A stretch of 64,000 nt of DNA from Gossypium raimondii (taxonomy: Eukaryota > Streptophyta > Magnoliopsida > Malvales > Malvaceae): positions 8,928,001 to 8,992,000 of the forward strand of contig NC_068570.1 of NCBI RefSeq assembly GCF_025698545.1, read 5' to 3'. Each line of letters starts with the position of its first letter. Within the stretch, counting starts at the first letter, position 1. The translations under genes and the position numbers were made by a program. Below are positions 12,711 to 25,188 of the stretch, in pieces. Below the pieces are notes generated by a model, which worked only from the letters and a program-made list of their open reading frames with translations, ran no database searches and was not told the origin of the DNA.

Positions 12711-14896
12711 TGTAACACCCTGATTAATTTAAGTCTATTTTTGTGGAATTTGACACAAATGTGTATATTCTTCAATGGTTAAATGTTCTAGGTGTGTGTA
12801 TGAGGTCTTGGGTTCAAGTTCCACATTTGATAATTTTTCTATTTTAGATCCAAGCCTTACCCTAGTTAAGTGGGCTTTATAAAATTGTCTCTCAATTCAT
12901 ATTAGAATGAGCCTGCTAGTTTGAGTGGTATGGAGTTGGTGTGTTAGAGGTCTTATGTTCGAATCCCTGCGTGAATGTAGGTGTTGATTTTTACTCCGTT
13001 GTCTAATAGAGGTTCGGTAGAGCTAAAATTCTGAGGTAGTTGAGATTGGGGTGTTAGTGGGGAGTTGGGAATATCAAATTGGTTTTTTTTTCTGTTTCCC
13101 AAAAATTCTCTCTGTTTAACGTTTTTCTCTCCATCATTCAAACTTCGTTTTCAATTAAATCGTGTGTTTTTGTTGATTTATTGGCATTGTAGTGCAATTG
13201 TTGCTTCTTTCTATCCAAATTTTGTTTGCAATTTAATTCGGTAAGTTTGGGTAGGAGTAGTTTTTGCTTGTAGCTGGTATTATTTTATTGATGGTTTTTA
13301 TTAATGCCATTTAAGGGAATATCAAGGGGCTCGGAATTGTCCGTCGGTGACTTAGTTGCGTGGGAATTACCGTTGTTTGATAGAAGGTAAGGGTTTGGTT
13401 GTTTAATGGGATGAATGGACCAACTTGGTTTCGGTTTTAGTTTGGATTTAAACGTCTAATTTGTTGTTTTATTGGTCAATCTTATGTGCAGTGTGGTTCA
13501 GGAGTGTTTTCGCATCGAAACCTTAGCAGGTGAGTATCCTAAACATAAAAAATTAAAGATCGGTGAAAGCCGAAAAAGGGCCACTGTCGACGCCACACGG
13601 GCGTGTGCCTGGCCATGTAGGTGGTCGTGTGCGAGACACGGCCATGTGTTTGATGAAGGTGCGGTCGTACACAAGACACGGTTGTGTGATAATGTGGGTA
13701 TGGTCTTGTGGGTTACACGGGCTAGGCCAAGTTGGGCGTATGGGCCACACGGGCATATGGGTTTTGGGTTAGGCCATGTGGGCCACACGGGGAAGGCCAA
13801 TCTGGGTGTGTAGGCTATACGGGCATGTGGGCCCCTACGGGCATGTGGGCCAATAAATCTGAAATTTTTCCTAAGGTCGGACGGTTCGTTCTGATCGACT
13901 GTGAGCCTACTGTAGGGTCAAAAAAGGCTAACCAAACCCTAAACTATGTGATCTAATACTCTGATAGTCTGTCTTGTGTAGGATACCAATATGTACATCT
14001 ATTTTGTTAAGTATATATATGCAATCTGTATATGACCATGTTATGCATGATATTACTGTATTTGCTATTTATGTATCTGTGACTGAGATAGGTTTTGTAT
14101 ATGTTGAGGAAGTGAACTGTACGGCGACACTTTGCCTATATTTTGGTAGCTTGACTGCATATTATCTGTAATGTGTCGCATCGACACTATATGGTGTGTA
14201 GGGAAGGGTGAGTTTTTTAACCCAACATGGTGTGATGGGACGGTCGGAGACGGTGTGTAGAGGATGGGGGTAGGATTCTGCTTATTTGTACTGTTTAACT
14301 GATTCTGTTATCTGTATCTGAAGCGGACATAAGTCTGAATCTGTATCTGACTGCGTATGAGATTTCTGTATGTATTGCATGTCTATTTTTGTTGGGCTAC
14401 ACGTTGAGTTTAAGAAAACTCACATCTGTTGTCTATTATGTTCAGTTAATCCACAGACTTAGGCGGATCTGTGTGACGAAGTCTCACGATGACCACGAGT
14501 TTGTAAATTGTTTAAGATTGTGGTTTTTTTTAATTAAGGATTATTTCTGGGAGTTTTGTAATAATTAGACTCTCCGGACTGTTTGGTTAAATTTTGGAAT
14601 TTGGATTTTCGTTTTAACATTTTACTTGCGACGTTTATCTAAAGACATGATTTTTACTAAAACAAAGGTTTTCCAAAAATGCGAACTGAATTTTCAAATA
14701 TAATGTTTTCTATGACTTCTACTGTAAATTATGTTTTGGTAAATAAATTAATGAAATAAAATTTTTGATAATTGTTATAAACGAATATGAGTTATTAAAA
14801 TTAAATGATTTAACAAAACGACTCAGTTTTCAAAACCCTTCTTTGTGACTTCTCCGGATTCGGCCATAACGTCTAGGCCGGGTTTGGGGTGTTACA
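12711..14896. mobile_element. Third solo LTR of nest A (2186 bp)
   Basis: Starts TGTAACACCCTG and ends GGTTTGGGGTGTTACA. Flanks are TATAT (12706-12710) and TATGT (14897-14901), a 4-of-5 match. Its layout resembles the LTR of the gypsy element next door: the same opening, a middle block of CACACGG motifs at 13,590-13,850, a GGTGTGTAGAGGATGGGGGT stretch near 14,250 and an ending containing CGGCCATAACGTCTAGG. It is therefore the same or a sister family. No internal region or second LTR belongs to it. Overlapping open frames at 13,472-13,956 come from the GC-rich motif block and are not called. Confidence 0.75.
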
Positions 14897-16857
14897 TATG
14901 TACTCACCTGTTATGAATTGTAGTTGACAGGAAATTTTGACTTTTAGTATTGCTATGTTTAATTCGGTAAACTTTATCATTTTAACCATCAAACTTACTA
15001 AGCTCTATAAAAGCTTACTTGTGTTATTTATCTTATCCCCTTATAAATAACGTTTTGTGAAGTTGGGCGATCAGATCAACTTGAGGATCACATTATCCAA
15101 ATATATTTTGGTAGATTTTTATATGTTTATTTTGGGTTATATGGCTTGTAATAGTTTTTTTGTATACTTTTAGATACTTATTACAAATGTTATGTTTTAA
15201 GCTTGGTATAAGCTTACTTGTGTAGGTATATGTGTACGATGACATATCGCCTTTAATCTTGGTGTGAATATGTTCATATAAAGTTGTTTTGGTCATGTGA
15301 TATAAACATTATTTAAGTGTTTGAATCATGGTATGAATGAATGTGAATGAGTAAGAAAAAATGATAAGTCTGGCATGAGTTTTATATATGAACCCATGAA
15401 TTTGTATGCAAATTAGTTGTTGTGTCATGTGAATTGAAGTTGATAATTGAATTGTGGTGTCAATGAGAACACATTAGTTAGGCACTTACGTTGATTGTTT
15501 TGGCATGTTTAAATGTGTTTTTGAAGTATGGAAATGGTTGATTTTGATTTGGCTTGGAACCTAAGTGTTGGATGAAATTTTTGCCTAGTTTTGGAATCTT
15601 TTTAAGGTGCACACGGCCTGAGCTTTGCCACACGGCCATGTGTCTTATTAATTTTTAGGTGCAGGATTTTTCACACGATCACAGTTAGTCACACGGTCTG
15701 GCCACACGAACGTGTGGGGAAGCCACATGGGTGTGTGTGAAACCACACAGCCTAGGCTATTCCACATGGCTTGGCCACACGACCGTGTGACCCCCTGTTT
15801 CCAAAGTTTTCAATTTTTTGCATATTTTTCTATTTTGATTCAAATTAGTCCCGGATTATTTCCAAACTATTTTTAGGGTTCCGTAATTATCATAAATTAT
15901 TGAATGTTATCATTTATTTTATATTTTTGTTTCTGTTTAATGGCAAATGTCCTGATTTGTAAAGTAATGTTCTGTAACCCTAATTTAGCGAACGGAGACG
16001 GGTTAAGGGTGTTATAGGACAAGGCAAAGGTGATGGAAAAAGGGGGATAGTCCTAGAACAGTGATCATGGAAGCCGGTAAGGCATTAGTGTGATAACCAA
16101 ATATTAAGTGATCATGTGAAATATTCGCCAAGGTGGATATAACCTGAAAGGTCGTTTAGAGGGTAGGCTGAAGAACTCTATTTATAGTAAATGGGGGGAA
16201 AAGAAACCCACCCTGTAATAGGGTTGAAAGAAAGGATATAAGTAAAAGAAGGACAGAGATTGCAAATTAGATGAGTCATTCAGGGAACCATTAAACTAGA
16301 ATGATTTCGAAAAGGGAGATCTAATGATTTATCCAAATAAAACAGAAATCGTCGGGTTGTCTCGAGAGAAAATTCTCCAAGCGAACGGGGAGTTTATTTT
16401 TATTATAGGATTATTTATTTGAATCCTTGCATAGTGGGGTATGTTTTGGTGTAACAAAGAAACTCACTAAGTTCATGTCAACTTACATAATCTGATTTAT
16501 GTATGCAAGACTCGTCAGATAAAAAAGGATCTTAGGGAGGGACCCAGTTAGACAGGGGCATATTGAGGAGCGATTAAAGGATAATGTCATGCACGTAGGG
16601 AAAAGAGGTACGCTTAGAGGCGTCACCTCAAGGTGGAGCATTTTGTAGTTACGTAGATCCTTTAGGGAACAAGTTTAGAGATGGTAAACCCTTGACTTAA
16701 AACTTAGTGATTTTTTTGTAATCGAATGGTTCTAAATAAATAAAATTTGTCCATAAGAAATCAAGCTTAAAATTTGTAAAATTAGTTCAACTCGACCCTA
16801 TTGTGGCACTCCACACCTGGATTTGGCAATTGGGTCGGGTGAGGGTGTTACATAATT

Positions 16858-19254
16858 GAAGTTTAAAGTGAGAATTAAATTAATTAGTCATCACAGATTT
16901 GTTAAATAAAGAAATTAAATATATTTTCCTTATAGATTTCAATATGGTAAAATTTTCATAACTTTAACAGAATTAGAACTGGATTGAGAAAATAATTTAA
17001 TACAAAAATTAATTTAGTTTAATTTAATAAATTAACTAATTAGTATTTTCAAATAGACAATATAAGTTGGATTAAAGTCCAATAACACATGTAATTGGAC
17101 CCAATACATGAAAGGTCCAACTAGGCTTTATGGAACACAAAGGGCGACAAACCTTAGTACTGTATAAGGCATGTCGCTACCGCTACTACTTCTACTTAGA
17201 GTAGAAGTTGTATTTTCTATTAAAATATTATTATTTAATCAAACTTTATTCGAACAGAACTCTTGTACTGATGCTCTATAAATAGGAACTATGTGTTGAA
17301 CTATTAACACACATTATTTACATCATTATTCTGCCAAAAAATGGTGGCAATTTATTTTACAAAATAAATTCTATTTTCTAGAAAAAAATGCATAATTTCA
17401 GTTGAAGAGAGAAATAACTTTCCTACTAAAAGTTAAAAAAGTATTCATTATGTACTACTGGTTCCTGATTCTAGAGTCCACACTCAAAGCAACTCGTGAT
17501 TCGAGAATAATAGAGAAAGACATTAGGTAGAAAGTTGGGATCAACTTAATAGTCTCGTATAAAGCACAAGTATAATTACAATTAATGTCTATTGTTCTAA
17601 ATATCACAATACTCAGTTTTAAAGAAAATTTTAAACTTCCTCTGTGCCTAAAACACAATTTTCTAAACCAATTTTTCAACAATACGAACAACCAATTATC
17701 CTCAAACAACAATTAAAAAAACATAAAGAAATAACAAATCAAGAGAATCAAAGGAAAAAGAAGAAGACTCCACCATAGATTTGGTAGTTTCTAGAATGTT
17801 TAAGGACAATCCAATAGACAGACCAAGACCGTTTCTAGCTACTTTGACACGCTCGACAAAATTTAACTCGTATAAATCTTTTAATAGCGTACGTCCTCGA
17901 GTTTTGTGCCTCCCACCACTTTCAGCTAAAAAAATGGTATATTATAATATAAGAATTTGAAACAAAAATCAATAATAAAAGTCAAACATGCATGTAAATT
18001 AAAGTTAACATGACTTTGAATTTCTGCAGGTTCGTCAGCTGCATTCGGAACATTCGAAGATCCAATAGCAGTTTGTTGTTCACTATTTGTTTCTTCCAAA
18101 TTTGGAGGATTTTGAATAATACTGAGATCTCACAATCTTCTTCTAGGCATTTTATATGCAATACACATAAAATTTCTTAATAAATAGATATTAAGGGGGA
18201 TTTATGAAAAAAATTTCGAGTAGGTGGATATTTTGAAAACAGTATTTTAAATACCCAACCATCTCTATTTTAGAAGCAAATTATTATAAATTTAATAAAC
18301 ATATGATATATATCAAGCAATTTTTTCTGAAAAACAATATATTTAACAATTTTTAAGCAAAATTTGCTAAAAATATTAAATTTTTTTTAAAAAAAAGGTA
18401 TTTAACCTTAAACAAATTTCCTAAGAAGACCAACACTTGTGTTCATCATTTCCCAATCCTAGAGATAGATTGGTTCAGTGCAGAATAGCATCAACAAAGA
18501 TTACCAAATGTGAAGATATCCAAATTTAATCCATATAGGGTATTTAGACATTTATATACATAACAAAAGTTTGAAACAACAATCTACTAAACTAGGTCAA
18601 CAAAACATAGAACCATAAAAATGACACAAATGAACTAAATATGAACTATAAAACATTAGGGGGAAACCAAAATCAAGAACTAATGAACATCCACTAGCAG
18701 CAGAAATAAGACAACAGTTATTTCTCTCTTATAAAGAAGAACCAGAGACGAAAAGCAAAAACAAAAAACATAACAGAAAAAACCCCTAGACCCCTAAATT
18801 TACAAGGCCTGGCTTCACTACTGTACTTTTACAAGTTAAATCCGATGCATGCAAAAATCCGATGCATGCCAAAATTAAATCCGAACAATAGATGAAAGAA
18901 CGAGGGACCTATTTCTAAGCAAATGAAGAGCAATCTTATTCAAATAGGTATCCATTTTAACCAAAATAAACGCATGTAGAAACCTCAATTGTTATTTTCA
19001 TTTTGGAACATACATAAGAATACTTATACGGCGATGCAACAGAGTAGTGTCTAGGGTGATGAGGCAAACGAATGTCGACAGTGATGCGGCAGAGGTGACA
19101 GTCGACGGTAATGCAACAAAGGGGACAATCGACGGTGATGTAGCAGATGGTTGGATGAAGATTTGGGGATTTTAATTTGGGGAATTAAAGATTTGGTGAA
19201 AAATTTTTGGGGAAAAGTAGGGGATTTCGGGGATGAGTTGGGGATAAAACTGAG
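16858..19254. other. Intergenic sequence, possible old LTR fragment, no gene seen
   Basis: AT-rich, no supported coding region. At about 17,275 a TATA-like CTATAAATAGG follows a long unstable stretch and resembles the promoter part of an LTR, but I cannot find matching ends. Near 18,843-18,870 the sequence CCGATGCATGC occurs twice in a short direct repeat. At 19,070-19,150 a 25-30 bp unit containing GTCGACGGTAATG is repeated about three times. A poor match to a CACTA terminus (CACTACTGTACTTTTA at 18,816) may be the missing left end of the element described next. Confidence 0.4.
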
Positions 19255-19520
19255 CATAGAAAAACGGCGCAGTTTTGTTTAAAATAAAATTATACTTTGC
19301 GGCATTTTTCTTCTAGCGCCGCTAATGCTTGACCTTTTGCGGTGTTTTTCTCATAAACACCGTTAATGCTTGACCTTTTGCAGCGTTTTTCTCATAAACG
19401 CCACTACTGATTTACCTATTAAGGCGTTTTTTACGTTAGCACCACTAATGTATAATATTTGCGGCGTTTTCCTTCCAAACGCTACTCTAAATGCTTCTAA
19501 AACCTTAAATTCCTGTAGTG
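19255..19520. mobile_element. CACTA (En/Spm-type) transposon, right terminal region
   Basis: The stretch ends CTTAAATTCCTGTAGTG at 19,520, whose reverse complement begins CACTACAGGAATTTAAG, the classic CACTA terminal inverted repeat. Before it stand at least five degenerate direct repeats of a unit like TTTGCGGCGTTTTTCTCATAAACGCC (about 19,295-19,490). Such subterminal repeats are where CACTA transposases bind. No transposase is visible. The left end is not certain; CACTAC at 18,816 matches about 12 of 16 positions and would give a 705-bp non-autonomous element flanked by CTT/CCT. Confidence 0.65.
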
Positions 19521-19679
19521 CCTACAATTACGGCGAAAAGAATAAGAGAGTGTAAAAAAAAGAGAAAGAAATAAGAAAGAAACGTGGGAGAGAGAAAAAA
19601 AAGAATAAAGAATAAATGATAAAGAAAAAAACAGAAATAAGTGGTAGAGCCTACAATAAAAAAACTTAAAGAATTAAAC

Positions 19680-19865
19680 ACATGGCATCCAAGTAAGCAT
19701 TTAACGAGCTACATGTGATTTTCATTACACCTCTAAGGCAATTAACAACAAAGTGACCAAGTTGTTATAAATCGATAACGTTAGTGACCAAACAATAACA
19801 ATAGAAACTTCAATGGCCAAAACATAAATTTAAACAAACATAAGGGACTATTTTGCAGTTTACCC
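19680..19865. repeat. Fragment of a Mutator-like/TIR element
   Basis: The sequence CAAAGTGACCAAGTTGTTATAAATC, then ATAACGTTAGTGACCAAA, ends AGGGACTATTTTGCAGTTTACCC. It parallels the right end of the inverted-repeat element at 47,347-48,100 (same order: ATAACGTAAGTGACTAAAACG, then a terminal ..TTTATCC). Only one end is seen, so it is a truncated copy. Confidence 0.4.
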
Positions 19866-20393
19866 TTAATATTTCTTAATTTTATATATAGTTATAGGTT
19901 ATAGATATTGTTCTGGAAACAAATAACCAACTAAAGAAGGATATGTTGTGTATTTAATCAAAGCAAGTTTTCACCATTTGTTATTATTGTTGATATAAAA
20001 AGGATTTGAAATCTATTGAGGGTTTACATTGTGAAGTCGAGAGCTATAGACAGAGGTTTCGAGTGAATCTTAAGAATGGGAAAGAGAGCTTCAATGAAGT
20101 TTGGTAAAGAAATGATAAAAGAATGAATAGGTTGATGAGAGGTATTTAAATAAGTTGGTCTCGATTTTATTTAACTTCCTAGTGTTATATGAAAAAAAAT
20201 AGGTTTTAGGTCATGATGAACCTTTTATATAAGTCTTAGATCAACTTCAATAAAGATCAAATGAGGTTTACATGTGAAGGGACATGTATCTATAATCATG
20301 CAAGGGGGTCAAACCCCTCTAAAATTGAAAATTCGCTTTTAGGTCTCTTCAAAATTTATAAAATTATAAATAATATATGATAAAATTATAGTT
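19866..20393. other. Intergenic sequence, nothing recognised
   Basis: AT-rich, no coding frame of note, no terminal repeats found. It is the target side of the LTR remnant that starts at 20,394. Confidence 0.5.
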
Positions 20394-20801
20394 TGTGAAA
20401 CACTCCATACTCAACCCGATTTTCAAATCCGAGTATGTGATGTCTTATTACATTGCCAAAGCAACTCAAGCTAATCTATTTCATAATCATAAAATTTCAA
20501 ACATAATATATCAATTAAATAGTTTAATCATTAATCATACTTACAATTATTCATTTATTATGATTAAGGCTCAAAATCATTGTAAACCGGTGTTAAGAAA
20601 GTTCAAATGTCGAATTCGAACTCAAATGTCAAATTTTAAATTCTTGTATTGAGACAAGTCATAAATTATTTTGGGATTTTTAGATTCGAAGTTAGTATGT
20701 CTCAAGACACTACTAATTGTCTCAAGATGAACCTTCCCTATTTTCTTATTTTTGCTTTGATGTTTGAATGTCTCGAGACAAGGGGTTCCTATCTCGAGAC
20801 C

Positions 20802-22070
20802 TGATGGTCACTAAACTATCTATAATTACGACAAAGGCAAGCACACCTATCGAACAATAGTATCACTATGGAGAGTAGGGAATATCGTATCCATGAGGAT
20901 TAAAAGTACTAGTAACTACCGTTTTTCTATAATTTAGCCGATAAATTGAAGTGATTGTTTTTAATATAAAACTACTAATTTAATTTAACTACGAACGCAA
21001 CAGAGAATGAAATGGGAAAATAATCGAAGATAACCAAAGAGAAAGACAATACCCAGGAAAGAATCCACCTAGATTTCACCTATTATTTTGAATCTGAATT
21101 AAATGATTTATTCACTTGTGTCTTGATCCGTAGAAATCCCTAAATTATGTTAATATCGCTTTCGAGAGTAAGAATAACTGACTCTAGGTTGATTAATTGA
21201 AATCTCTTTCTAATTAAAACCCCTATCGTCGCATTAACTTGATCTATGGATTCCCCTATTAGATTTGACTCTAATCCGGTAGATTTATGTCATCCTATTG
21301 CTAAGATTTCATGCAACTCCACTCAATTATGCTAGATCTACTTTTAAACAGGGACATTTGCTCCACTGAAATAAGCACATTAAACATGAATTAATATCCC
21401 AAAAATATTAAAACACGAAATAAGCATACAAAATTGAGAACAAGAATCAAGTATTTATCATGTAAATCAAAAATCGAATAACAAAATTCATCATAGGTTT
21501 CCTCTTAGGTATCTAGGGAATTTAGTTCATAATTTGGGATGAAAACATCTCAAAGTTAGGATAAAAACAAGACATAAAGAAACTCAATAAAACTTCGAAG
21601 GAAATTAAATGGAGATCTTTAATCTTGAAAGAGATCTGCTTCTGAGTTGATTCCGATGGTGTTCTTCGAGTGATTTCTTCAATCTTCTCTAAGCTCCCTT
21701 TTAGATCTTCTAATTTATATTTATAGATTTTAGAATGCTCACAAAGCCTAAAAATTGGATTTTTCCGCGTATTTGGGAAGCAGGGCGCAATATCAACACG
21801 GGATGGAACATGGGCGTATGGCCAGCCTGTCTGGCTCACATGGGCGTGTGGCCAGCCTGTGTGGAAATGCCTAGGCCAATTGGATCCTGGAAACAACTCT
21901 ATTTGTCTGATTTTGGCTCGTTTTTCGCTCCTTTCGCTCCCAAATGCTTTCCTAAGTATAAAAACATGAATTTAAAGGATTAGGAGCATCAAATTCACTA
22001 ATTTACATAATTAATCATTCAAAAATGCATTAAGAATAGGATTAAAATATGTTACTTTTACAGCTTATCA
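20802..22070 (-). repeat. 3' LTR of the Athila-like element (1269 bp)
   Basis: Plus-strand ends are TGATGGTCACTAAACT and TTTTACAGCTTATCA. It aligns with 29,456-30,541 through most of its length. A small block at 21,800-21,870 has two copies of a GGGCGTGTGGCCAGCC-type unit. It keeps about 220 bp (about 21,395-21,610) that the other LTR lacks. Confidence 0.85.
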
Positions 22071-22085
22071 AATATCCCCCACACT
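22071..22085 (-). other. Polypurine tract before the 3' LTR, with a second copy upstream
   Basis: On the minus strand AAGTGTGGGGGATATT runs straight into the LTR start TGATAAGC. The same motif, AAGTGTGGGGAGA, recurs at 23,409-23,422 (minus), about 1.3 kb upstream in the element. Plus-strand synthesis would start at the LTR-adjacent copy. A second internal tract is known from some Athila/Tat-lineage elements. Confidence 0.7.
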
Positions 22086-24032
22086 TAAGCGTTTTCTTGT
22101 CCTTAAGCAAAATCCTCAACTCACAATTAAAATTAATCTTTCTCAACTCATTATTCTCATCAATGATGTTTCGTCATAATTCACAAATAATCATACATGG
22201 ATAATTCAACTAAAAGAGCACTAAGGATTCAAACAATCCAAGTCAAACATTTTTAACGCATGAAAACATAGGTATTTCCCGTTATCTATGTAATTACCTT
22301 TAATTCAAAATCGACAAGAATCGACATCCTCACTAAAGATTCACTCAAATCACTCAATGTGTTTAAGGTTAAAGAATAAGCACTCAGTAGTCAAACATGA
22401 AAAGTCATTACCATAGGCTTGCATAAAAATCAAATCTCCACCACTATAAAATGAGATGATACACAAATCAAAAGGTCTTTAAGAGGTGTAATGGGGCTTA
22501 GGTTAAAGTTGTGGAGAAAGGCTGAAAAAGATAGTTAAAATCGAGATCGAATTGATAAATTACCAAACTAGAAAAATAAACAAATGTTGAATTAAAAACA
22601 ATTACATCAATCGAAAACTGTTCAAGAATAACACGAGCTTCTTTTAAAAATATGAATTTAACTGTTCAAGCTCAATTATCATAGAACTAAATAATAATCA
22701 ATATATGTGTATTTTTTTTATTTTTTTATATGTTTTGTACAATAAGAAATAATTCAGCAAATTAAACAAAAGGGCTTAATTAGGCAATTAATCAAATCAA
22801 ATCTCGATAACAAGAGAGTCAATAAAATGAGAAAAATCCTCAACGAGCAAAAAATGAGTTATGGGTTAACATTAATAGGTAAATCAAGAAACGGTGTGTT
22901 AGGCTCAATGGGGTTCACTAAGGGTTAATTATGTAGGTAGGCTTTTTATGGGATAAGTGGGTTAAAACCTAAGTGTCTTTACCATCTCAGCATATCAAAT
23001 CAAAGGAGTGGTCTCGATATGTATAATCGACGAAAGTTCTAGAATAACAAATCAATTTGACACACTCATAACCAATAATAAAATGAGTGAGAAAAATGCA
23101 TGCTTTAAAGGCTCAAAATCTCACAAAAAATTATGGTTTTTGATGTCAAACTTGTAAATTTAAAACTTCAAGGTAACACCTCAGTTCAGGGAAACAACCT
23201 AAAAATTTTTTTCTGAAAATAAACTTATCATGCTTGATTCTCTCATGTCTTAAAGTTTAAATCAACCAATACACAATTATCGGCAAATTAATCTAAAAAC
23301 ACATCAACAAAAATAACAAATTGATAAAAATTCATTCTAATAGAAGTATGAGAAAAGTATTTAAACACAAGACATAATTCTGGGATTTTCTAATAATTAT
23401 ATAAATAATCTCCCCACACTTAAGATGTACATTGTCCTCAATATACAAACAGATATAATCACAGTATAAACAGAATATCATAAGCGAGGGAGAAAACTGA
23501 AACTGCCCTGAATATTGGATGAAATCCCTAGAATAGTGAAAAGCGAAATTGTAGTCAAATCTAAGTGTAGAGTACGATTCCGAGCAAACTAATAAGAAAA
23601 TAAACACAAATAGTGAAAAATATTAAGGGATTATAACTAGATTAGAAACAACCATAAAAATAAAAATATAGTTCAAAAGATAAAAATGAAATAAGTCTAA
23701 TACATGGAGATGCTGACAAATCTGCTTAATGTCGCGTCAATGCTGTCGAACCTCTGAAAGCAGTGCTGCTCGAAACGAGTGAACCATTCAGAGAGGTCCG
23801 CTAAAGTAGTAGCAGAAGAAAGAGGACGGTGACTCGAAAGTGGAAGATGAGGTGGATCCTCGTGATGTAAAGGGACATCATCAGTGAAGTCATCGGGTTC
23901 ATTCTAAGAGTCAGAATGAACTAATCAGTTCTGAGGAGGATCTACACTACAAAGTAGTTCGATCATCCTCATATGGGTCATACTCGACATTCTCTATGAG
24001 GACATCTGGCCGGCGAGTGTAAGCGTAAAGGA
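22086..24032 (-). other. Non-coding 3' internal region of the Athila-like element
   Basis: Long AT-rich stretch between the extra reading frame and the 3' LTR. It has no conserved domain and many stops. A long non-coding region here is typical of the lineage. The segment holds the second polypurine motif at 23,409-23,422. Confidence 0.5.
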
Positions 24033-24410
24033 CTACTCCGGTGTGCCAAGGAGACCGAAGTGTCGAGCAAGTCGAGTCACATAAAGACCTAAATAGATAG
24101 GGCCCTTCCTGTTGCGGTCTGTCTGATGGCGGAAGGCTAGGGCGATGAAGTATGCTAAATCAAAAATATGTCTGGTGGACATGCTCCATAGAAAATAGGC
24201 ATCGGCAGTACTGACGACTCCAGTGCTCTCTCTCCTACCAGTCAAAGTATGAGCTAAAATAGTATGAATATACCGTAAAGCCGGAGGGAGAGTAGTCGCC
24301 TTCGAGCGACTCACGTCATAAGGTGTCATACTTGCCATACGATTTTCCCAACAACTAAATGGCGAGTAGTAGATGTGCCGATGTAGGCAGAGGAAGTTCT
24401 CGACACTCAT
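24033..24410 (-). pseudogene. Athila-type extra ORF fragment (plant retrotransposon ORF of unknown role)
   Basis: 125 codons with a stretch reading ALRYIHTILAHTLTGR and, further on, DAYFLWSMSTRHIFDLAYF. I recognise this as the conserved core of the additional reading frame found downstream of pol in Athila-type elements. Its biochemical role is not known, and an envelope-like function has been suggested for the lineage in general. Here the frame stops early at both sides, and homologous pieces continue in other frames toward 24,700-24,840, so it is a decayed remnant. No transmembrane segment is evident in the surviving part. Confidence 0.55.
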
Positions 24411-25188
24411 AAACTCCTAAGCGTGTAGTCCTAAAGAAGCGCCGAACTTAGGGACACTCATATGGTGCACCCGGCCACCAAGTCTGAAAGTGATGGTGCA
24501 TGGCTTATCATGAGTCGTCATAGCATGCTATAGAGTGAAAGTCAAGCAGAACTCTAAAGTCAGTGCCATGTAGGTGGGCACAATGATGGAGAAAAATCGA
24601 TCCCACGGGGCTGTGGCAATAAAGGCGCGAACAAGATCAGCTAGCTGGACTTGCTCCAAAGCAACCCAATCAATACATCGACCTAAGCCGAGTGGCCGCA
24701 ATCAGAGTAGCTGAAATAATTCCTCCTCGGAACCCTCTGAAAATCGGAGAAAAGGGTGACAGGCCTCGGCGGAGGCACTCGAAGAGGAGGTCGTTCCAGG
24801 GGTCTTCCACTTTTTCAAAGTAGGGACGGCTACCTTAGACTTGCTTCGTATGTTCGTCATAATGAATCTGCAATAAAGCAAGCAAATAAATGAAACGGAC
24901 GAACCAACATAATAGATGCACGCTAATAGGAAATAAAAATCTAAGTGAATCTCAAAAATTAGACTAATAGAGAAATTGACTTTGAACATAATAAAACTAA
25001 TAAGCAGAATGCTACTACCAAACAAAAACACAATAAGAATTAATAAAACTAATAATGATCAACAATAAAATGAATAATCAAGACTAGCAAGAATAAAATC
25101 AAAAATAAAATCAACTAAAACAAAATAAATGTGTAATACCATTGAATGAAAAATAAAATAAAAATAAACTACTAGAAATGTCCAAAAC

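Larger units (their letters stand above)
2550..16016. mobile_element. Second-layer solo LTR of nest A, itself interrupted twice
   Basis: The element starts TGTAATAGCC at 2550 and ends GGGTGTTATA at 16016. Its flanks are GGACG (2545-2549) and GGACA (16017-16021), a duplication matching 4 of 5 bases. The terminal base pattern TGTTATA departs by one base from the usual TGTTACA. Its own sequence is about 2550-3977, 12489-12710 and 14902-16016, near 2.75 kb in all. It is cut by a gypsy element at 3978 and by another solo LTR at 12711. The stretch 15600-15790 is full of CACACGGCC/CCGTGTG motifs. No coding region belongs to it. Confidence 0.65.
1306..16852. mobile_element. Outermost solo LTR of nest A, split by later insertions
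   Basis: The element starts TGTAACACTC at 1306 and ends GGGTGTTACA at 16852. It is flanked by a perfect 5-bp duplication TAATT (1301-1305 and 16853-16857). Its own sequence is only 1306-2549 plus about 16022-16852, roughly 2.1 kb, because a second LTR landed in it at 2550. No internal coding region, primer-binding site or second LTR belongs to it, so it is read as a solo LTR left by LTR-LTR recombination. TG..CA ends with a 5-bp duplication are the LTR-retrotransposon hallmark. The superfamily is not directly shown; a gypsy type is likely from resemblance of its termini to its neighbours. Confidence 0.75.

Noticed and set aside
17275..17330. CTATAAATAGG as a gene promoter
   Set aside because: No coding sequence follows; it is more likely part of an old LTR.
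18816..18831. CACTACTGTACTTTTA as left end of the CACTA element
   Set aside because: About 12 of 16 positions match the right end, but there are no matching subterminal repeats beside it and flanks CTT/CCT differ. Kept only as a candidate.
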